Both the position numbers and the translations under genes were made by a program. A model generated the notes under the pieces. The model saw only the letters and a list, made by a program, of their open reading frames with translations. It did no database searches and had not been told where the DNA came from. From Eremophila alpestris peregrina (lineage: Eukaryota > Chordata > Aves > Passeriformes > Alaudidae), in assembly GCA_009792885.1 (NCBI GenBank), contig WMCF01000023.1, forward strand, positions 9,422,248 to 9,486,247: a stretch of DNA of 64,000 bases, in the 5' to 3' direction. Positions 52,002-63,885 of the stretch are shown here, piece after piece. The first letter of the stretch is position 1. Every line of letters begins with the position of its first letter.

Positions 52002-52070
52002 ATATTAGGACGAAATTCTTTACAGTGGTGAAACACTGGAACAGATTGCCCAGAGAAGTTGTGGATCTCC
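51995..52070 (+). mobile_element. CR1 LINE fragment, plus strand, about 75 bp of ORF2 C-terminal region
   Basis: The only plus-strand CR1 piece. It begins AGA TTA GAT ATT AGG ACG AAA TTC (R-L-D-I-R-T-K-F), the conserved C-terminal motif of CR1 ORF2. It continues AAACACTGGAACAGATTGCC and CAGAGAAGTTGTGGATCTCC, which match the sense of what the copies at 1781 and 51161 show in reverse. A deletion of about 9 bp after CTTTACAG shifts the frame. The 5' side is lost or replaced by the pentamer array, and similarity stops near 52070, so the 3' UTR is also missing. Confidence 0.85.
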
Positions 52071-55000
52071 GTGAGAATTGTGGTCACATATTTCTGCAAA
52101 TTTAGACTCAGTGTTATGTTCACGTTGCTTTACATGAAATGTTGTGAAAATTACAATAAATTAATATTTAAAAAAAATATAAGGGAAAACTCTTTTGATG
52201 CATTCAGTAAAAACAAAATAACCCATCCTTCATGCATGGTCCTTACAATTTTGTGATGTGTGAAGCACAAAAACTTGCACAGTTGCCATGGACATTCAGC
52301 AGAAGTACTGCTTTGTGCCATGTCCAGTGGGAAAGCTGAGGTACAGGGGTTAATGTTGACATAAAGGCCAAATCCTGATTTCTTTGATGTTAAGAGGAAA
52401 GTTTTCATTGAGCCTGGTGGGATTAAGATTTAGTGTACATGTTCTTGTTTCTTTGAAGTTACTGTAGTCTAACATTGCTCAAATCTATTAAGTAGTCTTT
52501 ACTAGTTCTCTGCTGTTGAATAAAAGAAAATTTTATGTTTAGAGCAAACACTTTTCCTTCTTTCCAAACAAAAATTTTGATCAAGAGGAAACTGCAACTA
52601 AAATAAATAGATATTTGGTTTAAAATCTGCAGTAACTTTATAGGTACAACTAAAAGATATATGAAATAGGTTTTTTACTTATTTTTAAGATACAGGAATC
52701 CATAATAATAATAACGAACATGAAATTATGAACTCTCAATAAAGGATTTTTTAACATATCTCTTTTCATCCTTCAAACATTGTTCCAAAATCTGTTAGGT
52801 TCTGGAAACAAACAAATATTTTTCTTCTGTGTTGAAGGAATTTTTGGTACCAATTTATAGTTAAGAAGCTTTGGTCTACAGCAATTTCTTACCCAAGGTA
52901 CTGGTGATGTAGTCATGTAGGCGTTAAACAGAAGCAGCAGCTTTAATGCAGATATTCTCTATGTGATTGACAATTATTCTGCCAGTGTTATGTCTGAGCA
53001 TATCATTTTCTTAAATGTGCAAGATAAAATCTCCCTTAAAATTTTTACACTGAAAAAGAAGTTGAAAACAAAAATCAGTTTTGCAGAAAGTCAAAACTGA
53101 TGTGTATTCCAACATGAAGACCAGAAAAGTTATCTGTCGTGACTTTGTACCTGGAAGAACACACCCCGTATAGAAAATCACTGGCTTAGAAATCAATTAA
53201 TTTTTCATGGTTTTGAAGAATAAAGAAAATGCAGAATGTAACACAATTTATAGATTTGAGGACTAGGGACATCCTTTTTGCCACGTAATTTCAATTTAAT
53301 ATAACGTATTTAAAAAAATTTCAAGGAAAATAAGCTTACATTACTACCATAGATAAATGTGCTATATTCATTGCTATGCTTCTAAAAGCTTATCACTGGA
53401 ATATTGACAAAGAAAAATTGCATTTTAAATTACTGTCTAACTCTCAACAAATTTGATTTTTGTTTCTTTGATATGAAAAATAAGCCTAAAATGACATAGA
53501 TGTTTACAAAACCTATGGCATTTGGCATTAAGTCCTAGGAAGTAATTCACTTGATGAAAAGATGGGGCTGAAGTAGTTTTACAAGCCCTCTGTCTTAGTT
53601 GGGGTAGTTTCATATTTGCAATTGCATTTTGGAGATCAAATGCATTAAACTCTAAAGAAGCACGAAAAGGTTGACTACTTCAAAGGACTTTTAAATTGAA
53701 AAACAAACATAAACCAAAACCCAATAATTTATACAAATGTTTTAGAAACAGTACAACCAATTATGTACGGAAAAAAGTGACACCTGTTCAGAGAAACAAC
53801 TTAGCTTTTAGATTTAAGCTAACACTGCTTAACCATTTGTTATTCTACCTATTCTACTGAGTTCAGGTCTAAAATAGTCCATAATGCATATATATCACTG
53901 CATATATCTGCATAGATTATACACTAAGCATTTAAGTTTATATTTACAATTCAACTTCAGAATTTTTCAAAAGTAGGTCTATTTGCATTGCTCCTAATTC
54001 TGCAGTAGGTGGCAGTGGGTAGTGGAGAATATACAAGAATATACAGTCTAGATGTCATCACATTTTTAAGGGAAGCTTAAAAATGGCCAAGTGTTTTATG
54101 CTTTTGAGTTATGCATATATCAAACAGAAAGGAACTGTCAAACAGAATTTCTAAATCGTCGTGTTTAAATAGTAGCTTTGGCAAAGCATTATGAAAATAA
54201 ATTAAACTGATAATGGAGTCAAATGAAGATGGAAATACAGCACACTTTCCTGTAAATAAGTATGAAGCTGAGTCCACGTAAGAAAACTAAATCAAAGGTT
54301 TAAAACTCAGGAGAAGGTTCTGCAGGGCAGCTCTGCAAGTTAGGATAATGTGGTGAACTCAATTTACAAATAGAAAAAGAAAACTGCCAGTTCAGTTTTA
54401 TCTTTATTCCTTTGGAAATTGTTTATATTAATTTTCAATATTGCACTGGCTTTTGAAAATACCTTTGTAATTAATGAAATAAAAACAGTTGGATGGGAGA
54501 GGATTTGGGCTCGATGTTGCCAGTGTGGAATATTAAAAGGGTTTCAATAGGTTGATTGTGTGGGGGGATGATTTGTGAAGTTTACAACAGAGACTCTGAT
54601 TTTACATTCCTTGCACACCTGAAATATGGGAGCTTGAGGGTACAGAGAATGTGAAATTGGATAAAAAAGTCTTTCCAAGAAGAACATTCTAAGTCTCGTT
54701 CATTATTGATTCTTGCTTCTTGCTTATCTGAAAATCTAGCTTTGGTAGGTTTACACAGAAAGTGCTTGGTCAGCACTGCAGATTTTCATATTTTCACCAC
54801 TGCATTTTATGTTCCAAATGGACCAAGTAAGACTTTTAGAAGTGCAAGACATCCACTAGTTCACATCTCAGATACTTTGAAGTGACCAATAATCAGGAGT
54901 TCTTGTTTTCATTTGTTTCCTGTTTTGCATCCCCAACTTTTCAAACTGAGCAGCTGGAAGCTATTGAGTGCTCAGTGTTTTGAAAACCCTGGTCACGCAT

Positions 55001-57039
55001 ATTGCTGGACCTGGACTAGCTGAGGTAAAACTCCCACTGTTTATGATTTTGTGGCCAAACTCTGCCTCCCAATACTTCACATGGTTAAGCAGTAAGAAAA
55101 CATTGAGTTAAGCTATATGGTTATGCTTAATGTTAACTCTCTAATCATAAATGTTATCCATTCATAGATATTATCTTTTATGTGAGTTAATAGTTTATAC
55201 TAAAAACAGGTATCAGCAAATCCACAGAAACAGGAAAAATGAAGACTCAAAGTTAGTTGGAGTTTTGCCATTAACTCAGTAGTAGTAAAATTATTGTAAT
55301 CTCATTGTGTTACTCATCAGCTAACTTTCTGTAAAATTAAAAAAAAGTAGTGTTTTGATAAAACTGATAGTGATGAAATGTTTACAGTGTGTTTAAAAAA
55401 ATTAAAATTTGGAAAAGATGCAAGAAATAGACACACTTTATTGAGCCTTTAATTAAAGTAAAAGCTCCAAAGTTAAACCTCAGGTATCAATAATTTTACA
55501 AAAAGGCTCATTTCACATTTAAACTAAAAGGAAATAATTGCCTTGTTGAACAATGGTTCAATACTTTCTTGATTTACTTCTGCATTATCTAATTTTATGC
55601 TAGCAATGTGAATGTGGCCAGTGAAATTTGATTCCTTTAAGTTTGAAATCACGCATTGTTAACTTTGATTTTGTGTGCTACATCGTCTTCTCTGATATTT
55701 TTTGTGTTAAGATGGTCAGGTATTGTATTGCTCTCTAGGAAACAGAATAAGAGTTGTGATAAACCTTGAATAGTATTTCCCAAGATATTTCAAAGTTCTC
55801 TTTGAAACATATCCAGGTTTTACATTTTCTGTGTTGATGTTTATGGCTTTTCTTATACTTTTATAAATATTGAATTCTTGTTGTCTGATTATATTTGGGG
55901 TTGTCCTTTTTTGTATAATTGTTCACCTTTCACTATTGTACATTTAATTTATATTCATATGATTTAACCATCAGTGTTTCTGTGTTATGAATCTTTCAAT
56001 GAATATTCTTTCTTCAAGTAATTTTAATTGTTTATCATTTTTTTAAATCAGGAAGTTATTATTTCTAGACATCTAGGAGTTCCTCGTTCTGTCATGGGCA
56101 ATGCCACAAATATCTCCAAATTTTTATAATACAGGGGGGAATATAGAAGTAATAGTATAGCATTTTTGACTGTAAGTCAAAGAATCAAGTGTGAAATTCA
56201 GATATAAAAAAATGAGAAAAACTGGGGAAAAAAGTGATGTTCACTAATACAATGTGGTTTATTCTTTTTAAGAATACAATGTTCTCCTTCAAAAATGTTG
56301 TAATTGATTTGTATATGTTTTTAGTGGGTTAAGATAAATAAAGTAGGGAATTGGGATTTTTTGTTTTATTTATTGCTAACCTGACAGCACCTTTATGCTT
56401 GTACAGAAGAGTGCAGATAAAAACTCTTCAGGACACATGAATTTTTCTTGTTGTGTCAGTGATCATTATGTGTACATCCAGTCCAGATTGCACGTGAAGG
56501 CCAGGTATGACTTAATTTGCTTATGCCCAAACAAATAAGCACAAAGAGTTAAAGTCTGAGAACATCCCAGCAGTGGTAAGGGAATGCCTAGAGGCTAAAA
56601 GTTCTGAACTGGCCTCCTGCAAGTCACAAATATTTTGCACCTTTTATACTTTGAAGGTCTTCTGCTTTGACATGTGTGGAATTCTCCACAGAATTCAGAG
56701 TACCCAGATATCTCTCTCAAAGCCTCTCTGCCTTTCTTTCTTGGTCTGCCAGAGATAAGACCCCATGTGTCAGGTTCCCTGGTGAGAGGAGATGAGACCA
56801 GGGCTGAATTTGGCCTAATCACTGTCCCCATGAACTGGCTGTTAGTGTGACTCTCAGTAGTGAAACACGTCAGCTTTGGGAGAGGAGTTGCCAAGGCTGG
56901 TTTAGCAGATGCCGAGCCATAGTTATCCACATTAACAGCATGGCATTGACAGAGAAGTGCTCTGACTGAATGCCACACATGTGCTGGAGATCTGCAGAGG
57001 AAAATATCCCAGGAAATTATTAACTATGAGAGCAGCTTC

Positions 57040-57063
57040 TTTTTTTTTTTTTTTTTTTTTTTT
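57040..57063. repeat. Homopolymer T24
   Basis: Twenty-four consecutive T, followed by CAAACCTGCAG. No retrocopy is recognisable beside it. It encodes the phenylalanine run in a spurious 102-codon frame. Confidence 0.85.
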
Positions 57064-58606
57064 CAAACCTGCAGTAAGCTTGGAGCTGGGCATGATGAAT
57101 GATGTAGAAAATGTGAGTAGGAGGTGGCATGTTCTTGAACAGAAAGTTCTCCAGCATACTTCCCCACCTCCCTACGCGATCTCAGTTTTTAAATGTGTAT
57201 GTGAATACATGGCTACTTGTCTGGTGCTGGAGAGACAGTTGTGGCTTAATATTAGCACCAATTTTCCCTTCCTCCTAAAAATTCTTTAGGAATAAGACTG
57301 GGGTGTAGTTTTGGTTTTTCTCTCTTGTTCTTCCCAAAATTCGACAAACTATGATGGAGATTCTGAAGGACTCACTTTATTGCCATCACACCAACAGTAA
57401 CACACTTTTGTGAAACCCTGAACAGAGGTATAAGGAGTCTGCTCCCTCTGAAAGACAGTACTTAAATTTTAAGCTTGGTAAAAAAGATAATATTAAATCA
57501 AGTTGTAGAAGGTGTCTTCTGGTAATGTGATCATTTTCTCTCTGCACAATTTTATTTTTCCATATAATATCTAGAGATACCCTGCCCCAATTTAGACTAT
57601 TTAGGGAATAATTTTAAAAACCAGTTTTCTAGAAAATCTAAACTATGCACACTTGCCTTCGTAGCCACCATCATGTCTCTGGCTTGTTCATTCCTGACAC
57701 TGATATGACTGATGAGTAATTGTCTCTCTTCTTTTAATAGTCCCTCAACCCATCCTTGTTATACACATTTGATGTTTAAGTGGATAAATCAAAAAGAGTA
57801 ATTTGATTGTCCAAAGAACACAGAGTGCCCAAAAATAAACCGTTGCATGAATAAGAGAACAAGATAGAAAGCAGCGTTAACATATGGTATGAAAATATAA
57901 CTGTGACTAGTGGAAGTTTTTAATTGCTTATAAAATCAGACCTGAACAAGGTCACTGAACTGCTCTGAAGTGAAATCTCACAGGTCCAGTCCAATGCCTA
58001 AAGCACCTTAAAGCCTGATCCAGTGCAGAGAATCAGAACAGGTTGAGCTAACCTAAAAAAAATTCTTTTTAAAAACTGCCTGTAGTTCTGAGGCTCAATA
58101 CATCTTACTAAATTTTTAGTTTGAGGCAAAACTGTGCATTGATTTCTTGTAATCTGACGGAGGTCTGTGGCTTGTTCTTTTGTCTTTCTTCAGAACTTCC
58201 AGCTATCTTCCTGAATGATAACAGTTTATATATCGAACAATTTTAACCTCTTAGCTCACTTCTAATGGTTGCAGAGGTAACATGTCTCTTCCACTCCTTG
58301 TCACTTCTTGTTTCTACTTACTCCAGTTGCCAATTGCCAGCTGACAGGATGGCAAGAGGAGGATTTGCTACTCTTGCTTCCTATTTTGTTTCTATTTTTC
58401 TCTCTGACTTTCTCACTCATTGCCTTTTAAGCAATTTTGCTATAGAACAGGGCTATTTTTAATTGCTGAAGAAATATTCAGTCAGTAAACACTTTGGCCA
58501 GAAACCCATAAACCATTTTGGTTCTGTGTTCTAATTCAGAAGATGATCTGTCAGAATTAATTGAGAATGTCTTAATGTAATCAAGTCCAGTTCATTAGGC
58601 AAACAC

Positions 58607-58623
58607 TTAAATTATTAATTTAA
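58607..58623. repeat. 17-bp AT palindrome with one central base
   Basis: TTAAATTA and TAATTTAA are exact reverse complements around a single T. Given the AT-only composition, it may well be chance. Confidence 0.7.
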
Positions 58624-59282
58624 ATACTGGGTAGTTCAACAGCGTTTAAGACAGTAACAAATACCAACGTATTTTAATTTTTAAATTCTTCCTCTGTGCA
58701 GAAGTTGGTGTCCTGCTATAGCTGCTGCTGTTAGACATAAAAAGTTGTCACCTTGCTAGTATTTAAGCTTCTCAGAGTCTGCTAAAAAATTATGTTCAGA
58801 AAAGTCTTATGAAACAAAAATGTATCTTTTTAAGCACATGGTGCTTAAAATTAATCAAGCTTAGAGTGTCATTTTCATTCTTGCAACTCTGTTTTGGATC
58901 AAGCAGAGTTATACCAGAGATGAACTTGAAGCAGAAAGTTCAGGGTCATGCCATTTCATAAATTTATAAAGCACTTCAATTAATGTATCATTATTTACCA
59001 TAAATCTACTGCTTTTGTACCTTAGGCATCCCCATTTCCTTAGTGATGAGAAAAATATTTTTTCATAAAATGAATTGATCTCTCTCCCCTTTTTATTTGC
59101 CTTATCTAGAACACAGAGATTCCCCCAAAAAGAAAAACATTAGGAGGGGAAAGGGGGAAAAAAAAAAGATGAGGGAAATTGGTTAAAAAGAGAGGAGTAA
59201 AAAGAAAGTGAATGGTTATGGTTGTGAGTTAATGACATAGCATGTGTTGAAAAGGATGCATTCATTCAGCACATTACACAAA

Positions 59283-60230
59283 AACACAGATTAGTTTGGG
59301 TTGCAAGGAAGCTTTAAAGGTCCTCTAATCCAAGCCCCTTAAGATGAGCAGGGACATTTTCAAGTAGAGCACCTTGCTCAGAGTCCCATCCTGCCTGCCT
59401 CTGAATATTTCCAAGGATGAAGCAGATGAAGTCGATGAGATCTACCAGCTCTCTCCTTGTTCCATCATCCTCAAAGTAAAACATTTCTTCCTTGTGTCTA
59501 ATCTGAATCTTCCCTCTTACAGTTTAAAGCTATTAACCCCATCCTGTCACAACAGGCCCCGCCCAAAAGGCTGTCCCTGTATTTCTTGTAAGTCCTCTTC
59601 AGGTACTGGGAGACCACAAAAAGGCCAGTCCAGAACTTTTATTTCTTCAGGATGAACTATCCCAACACTGTCATCCTTTCCTTATAGGAGAGGTACCTCC
59701 ATCCCTCTGATCACCTTGGTGGTCTCCTCTGGACTCACCCCAGCAGGTCCCTGTCCTTCCTGTGCTGGGACCCCAGAGCTGATGCAGCCCTGCAGGTGGG
59801 GCCTGAGCAGAGCAGATGGGCAGAATCCCCTCCCTGCCCTGCTGCCCACGGGGCTCTGGATGCAGCCCAGGGCACATTTGGTCTCTGAGCTGCCCGTGCA
59901 CATTGCCAGCAAACGTCTAGCTTTTCATCCACCAGTATTCCAAGTCTGTCTCTACAGGGATGTTCTCAGCCTGTCTTGATACCAGGGATTGCCCTGAACC
60001 AGGTGCCAGACCTTTGACTTGGCTTTTTTGAACCTTATGAGGTTCCTTCCCAAGGGTTCACTTCCTGAGTTTGTTCAGGTGCCTGTGAATGATGTCCCCT
60101 CTCTCAGGTGTGTCAGTTGCTCAGCCTGGAGTTATCTGTAAATTTGCTGAGCACACTAATCCCACTGTCTGTGTCACTGATGGATTTATTACACAGGACT
60201 AGTCCCAGTTTCTACATTCTGCCCTCTGAC
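59283..60230 (-). mobile_element. CR1 LINE, about 950 bp, reverse transcriptase region to 3' end
   Basis: A minus-strand CR1 copy. The plus strand starts near 59283 with CACAGATTAGTTTGGGTTGC, a decayed CR1 3' terminus. The middle is GC-richer (59690-59920), with GGGACCCCAGAGCTGATGCA and CCTGCAGGTGGGGCCTGAGC, typical of the CR1 ORF2 region. The end near 60230 lies just before what would be the reverse transcriptase block preceding the catalytic box. The 5' limit is uncertain by some tens of bases because similarity fades. Multiple frame changes make it inactive. Confidence 0.95.
59440..60225 (-). pseudogene. CR1 ORF2 remnant (reverse transcriptase, broken)
   Basis: On the minus strand the 5' part reads VLCNKSISDTDSGISVLSKF, the block leading to the reverse transcriptase catalytic box. 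At 60131-60142 the box reads F-T-D-N where active CR1 enzymes have F-A-D-D, so the second aspartate is lost. Downstream, pieces in different frames correspond to the thumb and later region: ARAAQRPNVPWAAS, ALLRPHLQGCISSGVP and QHRKDRDLLG. Near 59440-59510 FRLDTRKKCFTLRMME matches the shared ORF2 C-terminal block. At least two frameshifts are needed to connect these. Identification is firm; the protein is not functional. Confidence 0.92.
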
Positions 60231-61050
60231 TTGCCCACTTTGGCAACCATAGCAAGATTTGCATCCAGGGTTTTGAGTGACTGTTTTGGTTATGTGCATC
60301 TTAAACCCATGTCTGCCTGTGTGGAAGTGAGAGTAGAGCCTCTGGGGCTGATATCTCTACTTGTGAAAACACAGGTACAGGGAATCAGGGAGTGACAAGT
60401 ATCTCTGCCTGCTATTCCAGGGCTGCATGCCATACCAGGTTCAGGTATTCCAAAGGAAATTCTCTTCATGTAAAACAACTGGAAGCTGGGAGGCATACTG
60501 CAGTAATTACCAAAGTATTTTAGCTCATGGGCTCAAAGGACCTGTTGTAAATGTATAGTCTTGCCATTTGTCACCTTAACTGCAGGAAATTTAATACACA
60601 CTTTGTTATTTGAATCATTCTTAATGCAACAACTTAACTCAGTATTCAGTTGTAATCCTTTCACTCAGTTTCTCTCAACCTTTAATCACATTTACACTGT
60701 ATGCCTATTTTCTACTCTTCATTTAAGTAATCTGAAATGGTTTTAAGTTATTTGGATCTAGGTTTTATTGTTAAACTTTCAGTCAAATATGACACAGAAA
60801 ATTCTTAGTAACTGAGTGTGGCTTGCATTTTTTATATATTAGATTGTCTGAAATACTAAAAATATTTGTTTAGTAATAGGTCTTTACAATTTTTTAAACT
60901 GTAGTTTGTTTCTATAAATATTTTGTTACAAGAAATAGGGTCTTTCCCCCTTTGTATTCCCCAGTGTTGGAAGGAACTCCATCTCTAAAGAGAAAGATAC
61001 ACTTAATAAATGGCATTCACAGAACTGAATAAAAGAAATATTCAAGCTAA

Positions 61051-61632
61051 ATGTTGCACCTCACACAGGAGCAGGATCAGAAAGCAGTACTGAACAGGTG
61101 GATTTTAAAAATCCTTCCAGACAGAAATTGTAGCACTGGGGGAGGCACAGATACAGAAAGTAGTTTCACAAACAGCTCAGAAAGCACTGGAAGCAGGAAA
61201 AAGTCAAATCAGCCTGGCAAAACCAGCCTGCAGCATCTGAGCATTAGGCTGCCAAACAGAGCAGGTCCCATCCTCTTAGCGAGCTTCTCTCAGGTGGCCT
61301 CTGGCTTGCACTGCTCCCTTTGGAAGCAGTCCCAGGGGGCACTGCCTGAACACTTTGCAGAGTCCTGCACACCTGAAGAGTCGCTGGGCCAGGGCTGCTG
61401 AGGGACATGGGGCACTTGAGGACGAGCAGCAAGACGCAGGTGTCAATGCTCTGCCCCTCTGAGACGTCTCTTTAGGATGCACACAGAACCAAGCGTGGCA
61501 AAGGGGTTTGTTCTCCAAGAGTCTCACCCCACAGAGTCCTCTCCTGTCACTTGTTGCATAAACACACACAACCACCCTTAGCTGTGGCTTAGCACATGGA
61601 TGTTCATAACTATTATACGATCTGCCAAGCAT
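61051..61632. other. GC-richer patch with opposing open frames, unassigned
   Basis: A 116-codon frame on the plus strand (61051-61401) overlaps a 118-codon frame on the minus strand (61276-61632). Neither shows a domain, signal peptide or familiar motif. Both are rich in serine, glutamine, leucine and arginine, as expected from GC-rich noncoding DNA read in frame. An old retroviral LTR, an unrecognised repeat or an untranslated exon are all possible. I saw no matching TG and CA ends with a target duplication. Confidence 0.3.
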
Positions 61633-63248
61633 GTCATTTCGCCTTTTTTAGGAATTGCATATTTAGATTAAAAAGTTACAGTATTGCATCTCCTCTGGTA
61701 AAAATAATAAAGGTAGGGGAAAGAAATTGAACAGGAAACTGTTGTGAGATTTAATATTTGGCTTTTTGATCAACTGATTTGTGTTATTCTGTTATTGGAA
61801 ATGGGATATAAAAGTACTGTAGAAGCCTTCTTATAAGCCTTTTATTACCAGTATAATAATGCCATGTTTTATATGCCTACTTAATACTTTTACAATTCTC
61901 TGATAAGATTTCTGCCATAGAAATATAAATATTTTTCTTTTATTGCTTTTTAGTCCCTATAGAAAAAGCAGTCCATGGCTACATCTGTCTTCATCTGCAT
62001 TTCTGTTTTCTCTTCTCTTTCTTGAAAGTTTAGTGTTTGATAAGGAGAGGGTTAAAGAGACCTAATTTCCTGTCTTTCCACCATTAACCCTATCATCCAA
62101 TCCCTTTTGACAATGGTGCTGTTTGACCTTCAGATTTAAAATTGCTTCTCTTCAAAATTTGAATGGTGTGAAAGAGAGAGGAAACCCAGGACAAAATTAA
62201 AAAGTGGAAGTGGGAACTTAAGCATCTTTCCCAAATGTTTCATCATTCTTAACAAAGAGAACGGATTTGTCTCCATAACTTCTGTGGTTGTTTAAAAGCA
62301 TTAAAAAGCCTTTACAATGATGAGTAAATAGATTAAGCATTCGCACAAGAGTGTGAACAATCCATGGTTCAAATGTTAGTCATGCTTTTCAGGCTGTGTG
62401 GGCAGCACCCACCTGTATTTGAGTGGAAAAGTGCACAAAATATGACAAAACTGACTTGCTAAAAGGAAGTAAATTTTTAAATTTTTTCTGCCTTCAAAAA
62501 TGACCTGAGGAAGATGTCTCCATACAATCCGAGGAACAAGAGAACATGGGTCGTACTAGAATTTATGCATTCCCAAATTAATTGCTGTCAGAAAAAAACC
62601 CCTATCTTTAAATAGCACTTTTAGTTCTAATTGTAAAACTGAAAGTAACACAAGGTTTTGGTTTTGTTTTCATATAATACTAATGCTGCTCTGTTAAAAA
62701 TGTTAAGTGTTACGGGATCTAGAATTTCAGTGGTGAAGCCTGAAAATTTGAGCATCCTCATGTAAACTTATCTTTCCCTTCAGTCTCTTTAGGGATAAGC
62801 ACATTATCACAATGGCTTTGCCTCCCAGCAGCGAGATATTAGATAACCATCATAAGATGTGTATAAACAATTTGTTGTTATGTGCTATTAGCTTTGTGAA
62901 TGAAAACATGCAGGCTAAGGGAGTGTAGTTAAATTTGCTGTGTTTGCTTAGCACGTCTTTGTCAGTCTCAGGAATTGAACTGGAGGGTCATTGGTCTTAA
63001 GCACATTACCTACCACTTTTGTGGCAAAAAAAATGACCAGTGTTTCCTGAGGCACTACTGTGCATGTTATTACTGCTTTATATCACTTTCTGATCTGAGT
63101 TGTCTGATGTATTGAATAATGAAATTAAGGCTTCTGAAGGATGGCTGAACCATAAAATATCCCCTGGAGTGAGCTTGCTTTTAACAGGGATTTTTTCAGG
63201 GGTGGAGGGGGTAGAGGAAAAAAAAGTAAGACACCCGCCCTTTTTTTG

Positions 63249-63261
63249 AAAAAAAAAAAAA
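63249..63261. repeat. A13 run preceded by T7-G
   Basis: Seven T, one G, then 13 A, a simple tract that can fold on itself. It encodes the F/K-rich part of a spurious minus-strand frame. Confidence 0.8.
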
Positions 63262-63851
63262 GATAATTTTCTGCAACAGAGCCAACATCATCCTTTCCCC
63301 CCACCCTACTTCCTCCTCGTGCTCCCCTGCCCATTTGCCAGTATTTTCCTTGTGTGATTGAGAAGCCCTTAGTTTTGCTCAGGGGAAAGGACTCATGCTG
63401 AGAAGTAAGGGATCCCAGTTGTACAGTTAATCAAAGTGGCATGCTCCGCACTTTGTTTCTGAGTAATTTCCGTAGCAAACGCATGTGATCTCTGTGTTGT
63501 GCCTGCATGAATCAAGCCCAAAGTTTGCAACTGACTCAGTTGTTACTCCTGCTGACAGGCAAAAGGTTCTTTAGGCCGGGGGGAGGCAGGGGGATGAGGT
63601 TCAACTCAATTCAGGTTGCTAAAAGGGAATGAAAAGGATGATTTGAAAACCACAAATACTGGGATGAAAGATCACAGATACCACACAATAACTGCCCGTG
63701 GTAAATTGTTGATTGGGGTATCTGTATCAGGTGATGTTTGTAGTCTCTACATGTAGTATGATGGAAAACAGATTAGGGCAGTGAAAGTAGAACAACAATA
63801 GAGTCTGATTCTTTGTTTTCACTTTTCAAAGGCTTTTTTCGGCTTCTTTCC

Positions 63852-63885
63852 TTTTTTTTTTCTTTTTTTTTTTTTTTTTTTTTTT
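63852..63885. repeat. Long T tract (T10-C-T23)
   Basis: Ten T, a C, then 23 T, inside a pyrimidine-rich stretch starting near 63820. No AATAAA or retrocopy is evident on the minus strand next to it. Confidence 0.85.

Larger units (their letters stand above)
52071..59282. other. AT-rich noncoding sequence, unassigned
   Basis: About 7.2 kb without a recognised gene. The longest frame (127 codons, minus strand, 56595-56978) has no recognisable domain and lies in a GC-richer patch from about 56560 to 56980. Sequence at 55560-56060 is very AT-rich. A T24 run at 57040 and a 17-bp palindrome at 58607 are listed separately. Confidence 0.6.

Noticed and set aside
56595..56978. 127-codon minus-strand frame
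   Set aside because: Lies in a GC-richer patch, shows no family resemblance and overlaps a plus-strand frame. Likely chance.
59716..59979. Proline- and cysteine-rich plus-strand frame and overlapping minus-strand frames
   Set aside because: These are readings of the GC-rich CR1 ORF2 segment; only the minus-strand ones correspond to CR1 protein, in broken frames.
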